Shown: piece after piece, positions 45,663 through 59,430 of the stretch
Layout: the number at the start of each line of letters is the position of its first letter
Numbering within the stretch: the first letter of the stretch is position 1
Origin: Siphonodentalium dalli
Taxonomy: Eukaryota > Mollusca > Scaphopoda > Gadilida > Siphonodentaliidae
NCBI GenBank assembly: GCA_032622095.1
Contig: CP136063.1
Coordinates: 8,471,814-8,535,813 of the forward strand
Direction: 5' to 3'
Length of the DNA: 64,000 nucleotides
The notes under the pieces: model-generated
The model's input: the letters and a program-made list of their open reading frames with translations, nothing else
Database searches by the model: none
What the model was told of the DNA's origin: nothing
Program-made: the position numbers and the translations under genes

Positions 45663-46091
45663 ATGTTTTTCAAGATATTTTAGTCAAAATACGAGGCTCC
45701 CATCTAGAGGTAAACGGAAACGGACAATGAATAAACAAACAAACATTCACGAAAAATATTAACGACAATCAAACTGCACTTTCACGCACACAAAGTGTGT
45801 TTTGTGGATAATATCAAATCATACTATCATTAAACTATATTCTTAAGGAAATGTTCATAATTTGGTAACTGTTATTTCTAAAGTATTATCTACAAAGGCG
45901 GCCCGGCGTGCCTTTAACCAAACAAATTTCAAATAAATAATAAATGTAAATATCTGCCTCCTTCATCACTGAAAAATAAATCCCAGAAAAACAAACTATT
46001 ATTTTTATCTGAAATGAACCATTTCTGCAGATGCCTTGTCTGCTATCAACCGTAAGCCCCTCCCACCGCTTAGTACAGGTATGCGTAGAAA

Positions 46092-46427
46092 TATAATTTT
46101 TAAATTAAAATTAGTTTTTCCTCAAGGGAAGCCCGAAACTGAACTATATGGATTATTATCCTCGGCCTTGTGTTATCAGGAAGGTTAAAATTGATTGTCC
46201 ATTTATTGCCTACTCCGGTCAATCAGCGCTTGGATTAGCCCACGCATAAATGCGTCCCGTGCAAATCCCGCACTCTAACAATTCATCTAGCCAGTTTTAT
46301 TTCCGACTTTTAATAATAAGATTTGCGAGTCGCAGGGTTGGGAATGGCACCGCCATGGGAGGGATCTATGATAGTTCAGTTTCGGGCTTCCCTTGAGGAA
46401 AAACTAATTTTAATTTTTAAAATTATA
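46092..46427. mobile_element. 336-bp TIR element X
   Basis: The outer termini are AT-rich (TATAATTTTTAAATTAAAAT on the left, inverted at the right), followed by the inverted TTTTTCCTCAAGGGAAGCCC block and GAAACTGAACTAT. TIRs total about 58 bp. About 180 bp inside its left end match, inverted, the right subterminal region of element Y (58550-58727). X is thus a small relative abutting Y directly. Confidence 0.7.
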
Positions 46428-47313
46428 TTTTTCCGCCAAGGAGAAGCCCTTCAACTGAACTATATGGATTAGAATGCAAGCCCAGGAGGAGGCAACGAGC
46501 AATAAATGTAATATTCCAGTTTGACGGGAATGTACTCTTCCAAAACAGATTTCATGTAAATGTGATTTAGTCATGAATCAGCTTTGATGTTATGTGAAAG
46601 AGCTCATAAATTCAGATTCCAGCATTGCTCAAGCTTGTACCTCCCCCTTGTCTTTTGGAATAAACATCCCAGGCAGTGCCATACCATACGTGCCAGCTAC
46701 TAGTAGAAACCGAGCAGTAGAGACTTCATGCGATGAGAGTGATGTCTGTATTTACTATTTATATCTTCCCAAATAGAAAGCGCTATTGATGGTACGCGAC
46801 AGCGAGTCTTCCCCACACAGAACAGCCTCCAAAGGCTCGGGTGCTATTGTCCCGGAGGATTGGTTGCCTGAATCTCAGAGAACGGCACTCTGCCTGCCAC
46901 AGTCTGCTGATGCAGGACCAGGGGGTGCGAACTGGTACAGCCCGAGGACTGGTACAGTTGTGCAAAGTTTGTGTAATTCATTGTAACAAGATTTGACACA
47001 TATCCTGTGATGAAGTTTTTACAAGAGATCGACCCGTGTCGTTTCCATATGCAAAGCGAGTTCCTTAGGAATGACAGAATCCTTGACTGACAGTGGAAAC
47101 CAACGTCGACCCGAGATCCTTGCTCATCGTCGTCAAAGCCATCAGAATTATAGAAAGCATGTCAGGATCGACGCCAGCAACAGAACAGCCTGCATCAGGT
47201 TGAGGTAAGGTACAAGAGGGAAGCCCACACTGGGAATGGCTCGAACGAGGAACAATTGCGCTCACATTTAGATTTTAAGGTGTTATTTCCCACCCAAGGC
47301 CAGAATGGTGGAA

Positions 47314-50300
47314 ATGAAAGTGTCAATGACACTGTAGCTCAACTTGGAAAGGGAATAATTTAATGTATTACAGTCAATGGAGCGATTAGGAATGTGGAAA
47401 GTTGGAATGTCTAATACTAGTTTATAGACATGAAGAGAAAAGTAAAATCCAAGATGGCTGCTGGTGGTCATGTTTTCGGCCGAATGACCCCAAAATAAGT
47501 CGTTCCCATCTACATGTCATCGTTAACATCCATGACAAATTTTATGACGATCAGACTAAAGGTACGACCTGTAGCCCATGCTAAAGAATTTAGTCATACA
47601 AAGAGTAAAATCCAAGATGGCTGCTGGCGGCCATGTTTTTTGGCCAAATGACCCCAAAATTACTCGTTCCCATCTATGTCAATATAAATATCCATGACAA
47701 ATTTCATGATGATCAGACGAACATGTGGCCTGTGATAATGGATTCAATTCTGAAATCCAAGATGGCCGCTGGCGGCCATGTATTTTGTCCGAGTGACCCC
47801 AAAATGACTCGTTCCCATCTACATTCCAATTTCAACAGCCATGACAAATTTTATGATGATCAGAATAAAGGTACGACCTGTAGCCCGTGCTAAAGGATTT
47901 AGTCATACAAAGAGTAAAATCAAAGATGGCTGCAGGCGGCCATGTTTTTTGGCCGAATGACCCCAAAATGACTCGTTCCCATCTACATGTCATTACTAAC
48001 ATTCATGACAAATTTTATGATGATCAGACTAAAAGTAGGACCTGTAGCCCGTGCTAAAGGATTTAGTCATACAAAGAGTAAAATCCAAGATGGCTGCTGG
48101 CGACCATGTTTTTTGGCCGAATGACCCCAAAATTACTCGTTCCCATCTACATGTCATCGTTAATATCCATGACAAATTTTGTGATGATCAGACTAAAGGT
48201 ACGACCTGCAGCCCGTGCTAAAGAATTTAGTCATACAAAGAGTAAAATCCAAGATGGCTGCTGGCGGCCATGATTTTTGGCCGAATAACCCCAAAATTAC
48301 TCGTTCCCATCTACATGTCAATATTATCATCCATGACAAATTTCATGATGATCAGACGAATAGTACGACCTGTGGCCCGTGCTAATGGATTAAATTTTGA
48401 AATCCAAGATGGCCGCTGGCGGCCATGTATTTTGTCCGAGTGACCCCAAAATGACTCGTTCCCATCTACATTCCAATTTCAACAGCCATGACAAATTTTA
48501 TGATGATCAGAATAAAGGTACGACCTGTAGCCCGTGCTAAAGGATTTAGTCATACAAAGAGTAAAATCAAAGATGGCTGCAGGCGGCCCATGTTTTTTGG
48601 CCGAATGACCCCAAAATGACTCGTTCCCATCTACATGTCATTATTAACATTCATGACAAATTTTATGATGATCAGACTAAAAGTAGGACCTGTAGCCCAT
48701 GCTAAAGGATTTAGTCATACAAAGAGTAAAATCCAAGATGGCTGCTGGCGACCATATTTTTTGGCCGAATGACCCCAAAATTACTCGTTCCCATCTACAT
48801 GTCAATATTATCATCCATGACAAATTTCATGATGATCAGACGAATAGTACGACCTGTGGCCCGTGCTAATGGATTAAATTTTGAAATCAAAGATGGCCGC
48901 TGGCGGCCATGTTTTTTGTCCGAGTGACCCCAAAATGACTCGTTCCCATCTACATTCCAATTTCAACAGCCATGACAAATTTTATGATGATCAGACTAAA
49001 GGTACGACCTGTAGCCCGTGCTAAAGGATTTAGTCATACAAAGAGTAAAATTCAAGATGGCTGCTGGTGGCCATGTTTTTTGGCCGAATGACCCCAAAAT
49101 GACTCGTTCCCATCTACATGTCATTATTAACATTCTTGACAAATTTTATGATGATCAGAATAAAAATACGACCTGTAGCCCGTGCTAAAGAATTTAGTCA
49201 TACAAAGAGTAAAATCCAAGATGGCTGCTGGCGACCATGTTTTTTGGCCGAATGACCCCAAAATTACTCGTTCCCATCTACATGTCAATATTAACATCCA
49301 TGACAAATATTATGATGATCAGACTAAAGGTAAGACCTGCAGCCCGTGCTAAAGAATTTAGTCATACAAAGAGTAAAATCCAAGATGGCTGCTGGAGGCC
49401 ATGTTTTTAGGCCGAATAACCCCAAAATTACTCGTTCCCATCTACATGTCAATGTTATCATCCATGACAAATTTCATGATGATCAGACGAACAGTACGAC
49501 CTGTGGCCCGTGCTAATGGATTAAATTTTTAAATGCAAGATGGCTGCTGGCGGCCATGTTTTTTGTCCGAGTGACCCCAAAATGACTCGTTCCCATCTAC
49601 ATTAAAATTTCAACAGCCATGACAAATTTTATGATGATCAGACTAAAGGTACGACCTGTAGCCCGTGCTAAAGGATTTAGTCATACAAAGAGTAAAATCA
49701 AAGATGGCTGCAGGCGGCCATGTTTTTTGGCCGAATGACCCCAAAATGACTCGTTCCCATCTACATGTCATTATTAACATTCATGACAAATTTTATGATG
49801 ATCAGACTAAAAGTAGGACCTGTAGCCCGTGCTAAAGGATTTAGTCATACAAAGAGTAAAATCCAAGATGGCTGCTGGCGACCATGTTTTTTGGCCGAAT
49901 GACCCCAAAATTACTCGTTCCCATCTACATGTCATCGTTAATATCCATGACAAATTTTGTGATGATCAGACTAAAGGTACGACCTGCAGCCCGTGCTAAA
50001 GAATTTAGTCATACAAAGAGTAAAATCCAAGATGGCTGCTGGCGGCCATGATTTTTGGCCGAATGACCCCAAAATTACTCGTTCCCATCTACATGTCAAT
50101 ATTATCATCCATGACAAATTTCACGATGATCAGACGAATAGTACGACCTGTGGCCCGTGCTAATGGATTAAATTTTGAAATCCAAGATGGCCGCTGGCGG
50201 CCATGTATTTTGTCCGAGTGACCCCAAAATGACTCGTTCCCATCTACATTCCAATTTCAACAGCCATGACAAATTTTATGATGATCAGAATAAAGGTACG

Positions 50301-53300
50301 ACCTGTAGCCCGTGCTAAAGGATTTAGTCATACAAAGAGTAAAATCAAAGATGGCTGCAGGCGGCCCATGTTTTTTGGCCGAATGACCCCAAAATGACTC
50401 GTTCCCATCTACATGTCATTATTAACATTCATGACAAATTTTATGATGATCAGACTAAAAGTAGGACCTGTAGCCCATGCTAAAGGATTTAGTCATACAA
50501 AGAGTAAAATCCAAGATGGCTGCTGGCGACCATGTTTTTTGGCCGAATGACCCCAAAATTACTCGTTCCCATCTACATGTCATTGTTAATATCCATGACA
50601 AATTTTGTGATGATCAAACTAAAGGTACGACCTGCAGCCCGTGCTAAAGAATTTAGTCATACAAAGAGTAAAATCCAAGATGGCTGCTGGCGGCCATGAT
50701 TTTTGGCCGAATGACCCCAAAATTACTCGTTCCCATCTACATGTCAATATTATCATCCATGACAAATTTCATGATGATCAGACGAATAGTACGACCTGTG
50801 GCCCGTGCTAATGGATTAAATTTTGAAATCAAAGATGGCCGCTGGCGGCCATGTTTTTTGTCCGAGTGACCCCAAAATGACTCGTTCCCATCTACATTCC
50901 AATTTCAACAGCCATGACAAATTTTATGATGATCAGACTAAAGGTACGACCTGTAGCCCGTGCTAAAGGATTTAGTCATACAAAGAGTAAAATTCAAGAT
51001 GGCTGCTGGTGGCCATGTTTTTTGGCCGAATGACCCCAAAATGACTCGTTCCCATCTACATGTCATTATTAACATTCTTGACAAATTTTATGATGATCAG
51101 AATAAAAATACGACCTGTAGCCCGTGCTAAAGAATTTAGTCATACAAAGAGTAAAATCCAAGATGGCTGCTGGCGACCATGTTTTTTGGCCGAATGACCC
51201 CAAAATTACTCGTTCCCATCTACATGTCAATATTAATATCCATGACAAATATTATGATGATCAGACTAAAGGTAAGACCTGCAGCCCGTGCTAAAGAATT
51301 TAGTCATACAAAGAGTAAAATCCAAGATGGCTGCTGGAGGCCATGTTTTTAGGCCGAATAACCCCAAAATTACTCGTTCCCATCTACATGTCAATGTTAT
51401 CATCCATGACAAATTTCATGATGATCAGACGAACAGTACGACCTGTGGCCCGTGCTAATGGATTAAATTTTTAAATGCAAGATGGCTGCTGGCGGCCATG
51501 TTTTTTGTCCGAGTGACCCCAAAATGACTCGTTCCCATCTACATTAAAATTTCAACAGCCATGACAAATTTTATGATGATCAGACTAAAGGTACGACCTG
51601 TAGCCCGTGCTAAAGGATTTAGTCATACAAAGAGTAAAATCAAAGATGGCTGCAGGCGGCCATGTTTTTTGGCCGAATGACCCCAAAATGACTCGTTCCC
51701 ATCTACATGTCATTATTAACATTCATGACAAATTTTATGATGATCAGACTAAAAGTAGGACCTGTAGCCCGTGCTAAAGGATTTAGTCATACAAAGAGTA
51801 AAATCCAAGATGGCTGCTGGCGACCATGTTTTTTGGCCGAATGACCCCAAAATTACTCGTTCCCATCTACATGTCATTGTTAATATCCATGACAAATTTT
51901 GTGATGATCAGACTAAAGGTACGACCTGCAGCCCGTGCTAAAGAATTTAGTCATACAAAGAGTAAAATCCAAGATGGCTGCTGGCGGCCATGATTTTTGG
52001 CCGAATGACCCCAAAATTACTCGTTCCCATCTACATGTCAATATTATCATCCATGACAAATTTCATGATGATCAGACAAATAGTACGACCTGTGGCCCGT
52101 GCTAATGGATTAAATTTTGAAATCCAAGATGGCCGCTGGCGGCCATGTATTTTGTCCGAGTGACCCCAAAATGACTCGTTCCCATCTACATTCCAATTTC
52201 AACAGCCATGACAAATTTTATGATGATCAGAATAAAGGTACGACCTGTAGCCCGTGCTAAAGGATTTAGTCATACAAAGAGTAAAATCAAAGATGGCTGC
52301 AGGCGGCCATGTTTTTTGGCCGAATGACCCCAAAATGACTCGTTCCCATCTACATGTCATTATTAACATTCATGACAAATTTTATGATGATCAGACTAAA
52401 AGTAGGACCTGTAGCCCATGCTAAAGGATTTAGTCATACAAAGAGTAAAATCCAAGATGCCTGCTGGCGACCATGTTTTTTGGCCGAATGACCCCAAAAT
52501 TACTCGTTCCCATCTACATGTCAATATTATCATCCATGACAAATTTCATGATGATCAGACGAATAGTACGACCTGTTGCCCGTGCTAATGGATTAAATTT
52601 TGAAATCAAAGATGGCCGCTGGCGGCCATGTTTTTTGTCCGAGTGACCCCAAAATGACTCGTTCCCATCTACATTCCAATTTCAACAGCCATGACAAATT
52701 TTATGATGATCAGACTAAAGGTACGACCTGTAGCCCGTGCTAAAGAATTTAGTCATACAAAGAGTAAAATCCAAGATGGCTGCTGGCGGCCATGATTTTT
52801 GGCCGAATGACCCCAAAATTACTCGTTCCCATCTACATGTCAATATTATCATCCATGACAAATTTCATGATGATCAGACGAATAGTACGACCTGTGGCCC
52901 GTGCTAATGGATTAAATTTTGAAATCAAAGATGGCCGCTGGCGGCCATGTTTTTTGTCCAAGTAACCCCAAAATGACTCGTTCCCATCTACATTCCAATT
53001 TCAACAGCCATGACAAATTTTATGATGATCAGACTAAAGGTACGACCTGTAGCCCGTGCTAAAGGATTTAGTCATACAAAGAGTAAAATTCAAGATGCCT
53101 GCTGGTGGCCATGTTTTTTGGCCGAATGACCCCAAAATGACTCGTTCCCATCTACATGTCATTATTAACATTCTTGACAAATTTTATGATGATCAGAATA
53201 AAAATACGACCTGTAGCCCGTGCTAAAGAATTTAGTCATACAAAGAGTAAAATCCAAGATGGCTGCTGGCGACCATGTTTTTTGGCCGAATGACCCCAAA

Positions 53301-54941
53301 ATTACTCGTTCCCATCTACATGTCATTGTTAATATCCATGACAAATATTATGATGATCAGACTAAAGGTAAGACCTGCAGCCCGTGCTAAAGACTTTAGT
53401 CATACAAAGAGTAAAATCCAAGATGGCTGCTGGAGGCCATGTTTTTAGGCCGAATAACCCCAAAATTACTCGTTCCCATCTACATGTCAATGTTATCATC
53501 CATGACAAATTTCATGATGATCAGACGAACAGTACGACCTGTGGCCCGTGCTAATGGATTAAATTTTTAAATGCAAGATGGCTGCTGGCGGCCATGTTTT
53601 TTGTCCGAGTGACCCCAAAATGACTCGTTCCCATCTACATTAAAATTTCAACAGCCATGACAAATTTTATGATGATCAGACTAAAGGTACGACCTGTAGC
53701 CCGTGCTAAAGGATTTAGTCATACAAAGAGTAAAATCAAAGATGGCTGCAGGCGGCCATGTTTTTTGGCCGAATGACCCCAAAATGACTCGTTCCCATCT
53801 ACATGTCATTATTAACATTCATGACAAATTTTATGATGATCAGACTAAAAGTAGGACCTGTAGCCCGTGCTAAAGGATTTAGTCATACAAAGAGTAAAAT
53901 CCAAGATGGCTGCTGGCGACCATGTTTTTTGGCCGAATGACCCCAAAATTACTCGTTCCCATCTACATGTCATTGTTAATATCCATGACAAATTTTGTGA
54001 TGATCAGACTAAAGGTACGACCTGCAGCCCGTGCTAAAGAATTTAGTCATACAAAGAGTAAAATCCAAGATGGCTGCTGGCGGCCATGATTTTTGGCCGA
54101 ATGACCCCAAAATTACTCGTTCCCATCTACATGTCAATATTATCATCCATGACAAATTTCATGATGATCAGACGAATAGTACGACCTGTGGCCCGTGCTA
54201 ATGGATTAAATTTTGAAATTCAAGATGGCCGCTGGCGGCCATGTATTTTGTCCGAGTGACCCCAAAATGACTCGTTCCCATCTACATTCCAATTTCAACA
54301 GCCATGACAAATTTTATGATGATCAGAATAAAGGTACGACCTGTAGCCCGTGCTAAAGGATTTAGTCATACAAAGAGTAAAATCAAAGATGGCTGCAGGC
54401 GGCCATGTTTTTGGCCGAATGACCCCAAAATGACTCGTTCCCATCTACATGTCATTATTAACATTCATGAAAAATTTTATGATGATCAGACTAAAAGTAA
54501 GACCTGTAGCCCATGCTAAAGGATTTAGTCATACAAAGAGTAAAATCCAAGATGGCTGCTGGCGGCCATGTTTTTGGGCCGAATGACCCCAAAATTACTC
54601 GTTCCCATCTACATGTCAATATTAACATCAATGACAAATTTCATGATGATCAGACAAACAGTACGGCCTGTAGCCCGTGCTAATGGATTGAATTTTGAAA
54701 TCAAAGATGGCTGCTGGCGGCCATGTTTTTTTTCCGAATGACCCCAAAATTAATCATTCTGGTCTAAATGTTGATGTCAACAGCTATGACAAATTTCATA
54801 ATGATCCGACCAAAGGTACGATCTGTAGCCTGCATTGTTGACGCCTTACGTACACACGTACACACGCGCACACGTACACACGGACGACGGACGACAAAGC
54901 CATGGCAATAGCTCAAACTTTACAAAGTAAAGTTGAGCTAA
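47314..54941 (+). mobile_element. Satellite-bearing element, copy D, with higher-order repeat
   Basis: The left end, arm, CA/GACG microsatellite (54848-54890) and terminal hairpin (54911-54938) are as in copy C, but the core array holds about 46 monomers. Monomers fall into recurring types. The type with AAATGCAAGATGG and CTACATTAAAATTTC occurs at 49531, 51473 and 53569, and each time is followed by the same ordered series of about 11 further types. This gives a higher-order unit of 1942 bp in one copy and 2096 bp in the next (one extra monomer), with a partial first copy from about 47.75 kb and a partial last copy. Open frames in the array are chance products of the repeat. Confidence 0.85.
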
Positions 54942-57900
54942 AAAGGGAAATTGAAAGGATCCATTTGACCAGGGAAAGCCCTGCGCAGGTGCTTGTGTCC
55001 TGGAGGATTGGTTGCCCGAATCTCCGGAGGACGGCACCCTGCCTCCCACGGTCTGCAGAAGACGGGGCTTGCAGCATGACCAGGGGGACCGAATGGTTCC
55101 TGCCCGAGTTAAGACTGGTACGTTTGCTCAAAATGTTTAACCATGGACCAATGGGCCCTCAACCAACTATGACAATATCGCGTATATTCATGAGCAACCC
55201 GCACAGTGTGTGGCCATCAAAGTCGAATCTCGTTCGACTATAAGCAAGACAAGACATTCTGTTAGTTATTAGCAAACATAATATACAAACATTTGTTAGT
55301 TATTGCAAAACAAGGTTAATAAGGTAAATTCCGTTATTTACTATGGGCATGTGATCTTACCTGCTAGAAATTAAACCGCAGGTAAGATACTGTATTTTCT
55401 CGGCGAAGAGGACGATGAGATCCGATTTCTCCTGTGCAAGAACATAGCGATGTCCTTGCTTACGGTGAGGAGAATGTTTTATACACTTACGGAAAATCCA
55501 CAGATGTTGGAGCAGGCCTGGAATATCCCGAGGGAGTATGATTCCAGGGGGACAAGACCCACTCTCGTAATGCAGTGGGCCACGAATCGTGGGGAAGAGT
55601 CAGAAGTCTCAGTCCTTCCCAGGAGACAGGAGCAATTGTTCTCGCAGCCATATGCAATTGTAATTTTCTAATTCACGAATATTAAACTGTGCACTGTTCC
55701 CTCTTGACAAAATGTGCATGGTCACAGTAATTGTTGATTCAATATTAAACTATTGGAAGGTATATTTAAAACCGTTCCCATCGCAGTTAAATTATGGGAA
55801 TGTGAGAGTGCCATGGAACATGCATGTTTTGAGGTCTATCCCACAATGACATTGAATTTGAGAAAAACACAACTGATGATTATACAGGCGCAAGTACCGT
55901 ACATCCGTCTTCTGAACTGCGTCTGGGAAGAACTCAAGTCTGGTTGGCTGGTGCGCTGTTAGCGGCACATGATGAGTCTTCCCGACCCTAAGGCTCAGGA
56001 GCGGGGGAATTCGCCCTTGAAGATTTGTTTTCCGAATCAACGATGGTAGCACCCCGCCAGTCACTGGTACTGGGCAGTGGTCATGTACAATATAAAGGCT
56101 TCTTGCGGAACGGCGCTTTATATGTGTGATGATACAAATGCTTTCATTTGTGTTATTCATTTAGGTTTTCTATTTACCAGATAATCATATGGATATGTAG
56201 TAATAGAAGGAGAAGAGCCATGTTTTGGACTCTTTTGAAATTGGCACTGGCAGGCCTGCCGAATGCAAAATAAATCGTAAGCCGTAACGTATTTGTCGGT
56301 TGTCTGGTTGTGCTTATGTACCCATAGGTTACACAAACTGTTATATTCAGTATCACGAGAGCCACATACAACTTTGATGCGACCTAGATTTCACAACCTG
56401 CAGGTGAACCGAACCGCCGTTCGCCTCCAATACGCAGGCCTTCATGCGCAATATAAATATAAACGCTGTTCATGTAACTGTAATTTATATGTGTGACAAT
56501 ACAAATGCTGTCCTTTCTGTTATTTGACCGATAATCAATTGGATATCAGGCAATAGAAGGAAAAGAGCCATGTGTTGGTCTCTGATGGAAATTATAGTGG
56601 CAGCGGCCCTGCACAATATAAATGCATTTCCTGTAACTGTGCTTAATACGTGAGTGAAGGCTATTTGACATTTGATCTTTTCTATATGCGGAAATAGAAG
56701 GTAGAGAGCCAAGTGAGGGACTCTGTTGGAAAGGCTATTGGCAGTGCATTGGGGGCACATGACAATATAAATGCATAGTAGTTCACCTTGACTATTCACG
56801 GATTGAAAGCGCAGAAGTAGGTCGGTATGAAAATTGACGCACGGCATATTGATATAGTCAGTTCGTATGTCATTGAGCCTTTGAGGCACTGACAACCTTG
56901 TACTAGCATGGAACAATTATGGCTGGCCATACATGTTTTTAAGCTCACCATTTTGTATCATGTTAATTCGTAATTTGAATGTATCGACAAACACTAATGT
57001 CTGAGGATAACAGTTCAGATGTTGTCTATTTGTTACAGTGAACACATGGAAATGTGAAACATCAAAATCATCAAAAGTATAAACATTGATTGACTGAAAT
57101 TTTATTGAGACACTGGCTAGCCAATGAATCATTTCAACACTGCGACCATGCTAGGTCACACGGATATGGTGACTTGCCACAAGTAGGCCAGCCAAAGGCT
57201 CTCATCCAAAATATCTCCAAAGAGTTCTGACCACGGACGGAAGTATCCTTGGATATTTAAGCAAACTATAGCTGAAGGTTCAGGCTACTGCACTTGCATA
57301 TCTGTGTAGTCATGGAACAGGGAAGCCCATTCAGCAAAATACATTGAGTGATTGCAAATAAACATACACAATTGTCGCCGAAATAACGACAGAGTACCAG
57401 TATGAATTGATGGAGATCGCCATTCGACAATGGGAACAGTTCAACTTGAAATGAAAATCCAAGGTGCCCAATCTTGTGTCAGATAATCCTAGTCCCCAAT
57501 CAAACCAGTTGCACGATTCGTAGCAACCGGACACTGTCAGTAATACTGGACAGGCATGTAAAGAACGAGAATATTCAAGAGACACAGCATTATTTTAACA
57601 CAGGCCATATAATACTACATGTATATGTTATAACAAACATAATCTCATTGTTTCTAACGATTGTTCCGATGATACAATGAGGGAAAGAAAGTGGAATCGC
57701 AAGAACAGAGTCAAAATTTCAAATAAATATCTTGAAGTTGATGTAACGTTCCAAGTATCCAAATTCGAGCCCTCATGTTAATAGTAATACATTTGGGCTA
57801 GCTAAGATTTGCAAATATTAATCGGTAAGCACAATTAATTATAACGACATGTTGTATATGTACAATGATGTTCTGTGATAATCATTATCCAAATGTCGGT

Positions 57901-58549
57901 TAAGTTCCAGTCGCTCAACTTCAACTTACAATTAGTTGAGGCAAAAGAAATTTCATTGGATTACAAGTTCTATCTTGTTTATGAATACATGTAAATTATC
58001 GTCAAAGGAGACATTTCTGTCATGGCCAACTTTCTGTGCACTAACAGAGCTGTTGCATATACGATTAGGTAGTGTACATGAAATGAACGTAGCAAGAAGT
58101 CGGCATCATGAAATAGAGTTTGCACGAAATTAGGAGACTTCGCATACCGTACCACATGGACTCCGAAATCGGACAATTCATGCCACCGTATATGTTGCAC
58201 AATAATGCAATATAGGTTTGCTACAAGTAAACGATGTGCGTATGTAGTCATTGTCAAAATGGCCATCAATGGCGAAGTTCTCAACGTGATTTTGTCGATT
58301 CCAATCCCAAAATTTTCGAGATAAAATGTGTCCATAAAAAACACGGAATTTTTATAAATTGCGTTGAGCATACTACGAAACGAAGAGTTTATGCGCGTAC
58401 TTAAAAAATATTAAACGACCGGGTAAGCAACAGATAAATTGCAAGTTTGTTATCAACAATAAATATTGAGTTGATAAACTCGTAATAGAGAAATACTTCC
58501 TTTAGTTAAAACCACGTCTGATAGGTCCAAGGAGAGAAATAAAACTGGC
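54942..58549 (-). other. Right interior of element Y: serial minus-strand frames
   Basis: Minus-strand open frames at 58371-57979, 57585-57331, 57132-56917, 56916-56485, 56371-56174 and 56160-55792 lie nearly end to end. Three diverged DNA units at about 56110-56290, 56480-56640 and 56650-56780 share AATAGAAGG..GAGCCA and AATATAAATGCA. Translated, they give a repeated 'MAL-x-LLL-x-x-I' phrase (for example HMALFLLLPDI). They could be a decayed multi-exon gene of the transposon or non-coding repeats. No family recognised. Confidence 0.3.
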
Positions 58550-58818
58550 TAGATGAATTGTTAGAGCACGGGATTTTCACGGGACGCATTCATTCGTGGG
58601 CTAATCCGAGCGCTGATTGACCGGAGTAGGCAATAAACAGACAATAAATTTTAACCCTCCTGATAACACAAGGCCGAGGATAATAATCCATATAGTTCAG
58701 TTGAAGGGCTTCTCCTTGGCGGAAAAACAACTAACACATGAAACTGCAATTTGATAATTTTGTTGTGATCATGATTAATACAATCATCTGAAATACATTG
58801 ACAATAAGATAAACTCAC

Positions 58819-59430
58819 CAGGGACAGGCTGTCCTTGAAACTGTGATCCAGGCTGCATAGGGGCATCAGCCATGAGAGACTGTGGCATAAACACAATCTG
58901 AGGCTGATGCATGCCCAGATGAGGTGTGTACCTCTGCTGCGTGTGTGCCTGTTGGTGAGTTTGAGGCAACTGAGGGGCTAGATGAGTTTGTGATGTAAAC
59001 TGGTAAGGGGCCACAGACATGGGATGAACTGGTTGCAAAGACGTCGGCATTTGCGGGCTCCGTTGTAATTGCGGATGTCCTTGAACTACTTGTGGATAGT
59101 GCATATGTGGCTGCGGCATTCCAGAAGTTGGCAGATGAGCAGCGGGATGGTTCTGTCTCCACGCCTGTGTGTGTTGTACAGGGCTTGGTACTGGATGTTG
59201 TTTCAGTTGTTGATTCACATGTAGTGCCTGATTTTGGTTCATATGCATAGGATTCATATGTGCCAGAGTTGGAATGACTGTTTGTGGGTCTGACACAGCA
59301 AACATATGTGCTGGAGTTGGAACGACTGTCTGTGGGTCTGACATGGCAGACATATGTGCCGGAGTTGGAATGACTGTCTGTGGAGGTGACATGGCAGGCA
59401 TATGTGCTGGTATAGGATATCCTTGAGCCA
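58819..59430 (-). CDS. Duplicated Pro/Gln/His/Met-rich exon, copy 1
   Basis: A 612-nt exon between TTCTTCACAG|TGGC and CCCTG|GTGAGT, phase 1 on both sides. It joins in frame to the exon at 60421-60541 (ATGATGA + TG gives Met-Met-Met-Ala-Gln-Gly). Near its start are three tandem 16-residue repeats of the form M-S-A-M-S-D-P-Q-T-V-V-P-T-P-A-H. Then it follows copy 2 nearly residue for residue (for example MSVAPYQFTSQTHLAPQLPQ). The open frame and conserved splice sites in both copies suggest both are usable, together or as alternatives. Product unknown. Confidence 0.75.

Larger units (their letters stand above)
46428..58727. mobile_element. 12.3-kb TIR element Y, carrying nested copy D
   Basis: The left end is TTTTTCCGCCAAGGAGAAGC then CCTTCAACTGAACTATATGG. 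The right end is the reverse complement, about 46 bp, before the sides diverge. Interior: at least four diverged copies of a block with GAGGATTGGTTGCC(C/T)GAATC or relatives (about 46800-46960, 54950-55130, 55590-55650, 55965-56080), the 7.6-kb satellite element D, and a right part (55.2-58.5 kb) with several minus-strand frames of 70-143 codons. None shows a known transposase motif. Removing X and Y rejoins duplicated unit 2. No clear target duplication was found, partly because X abuts it. Confidence 0.6.

Noticed and set aside
47402-54519. Recurring open frames of 60-100 codons with similar peptides in the satellite arrays (also at 4158-5428, 39168-40395, 62359-62547)
   Set aside because: They are translations of the core monomer. 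Monomer lengths of about 154 and 164 bp are not multiples of three, so no frame persists across units.
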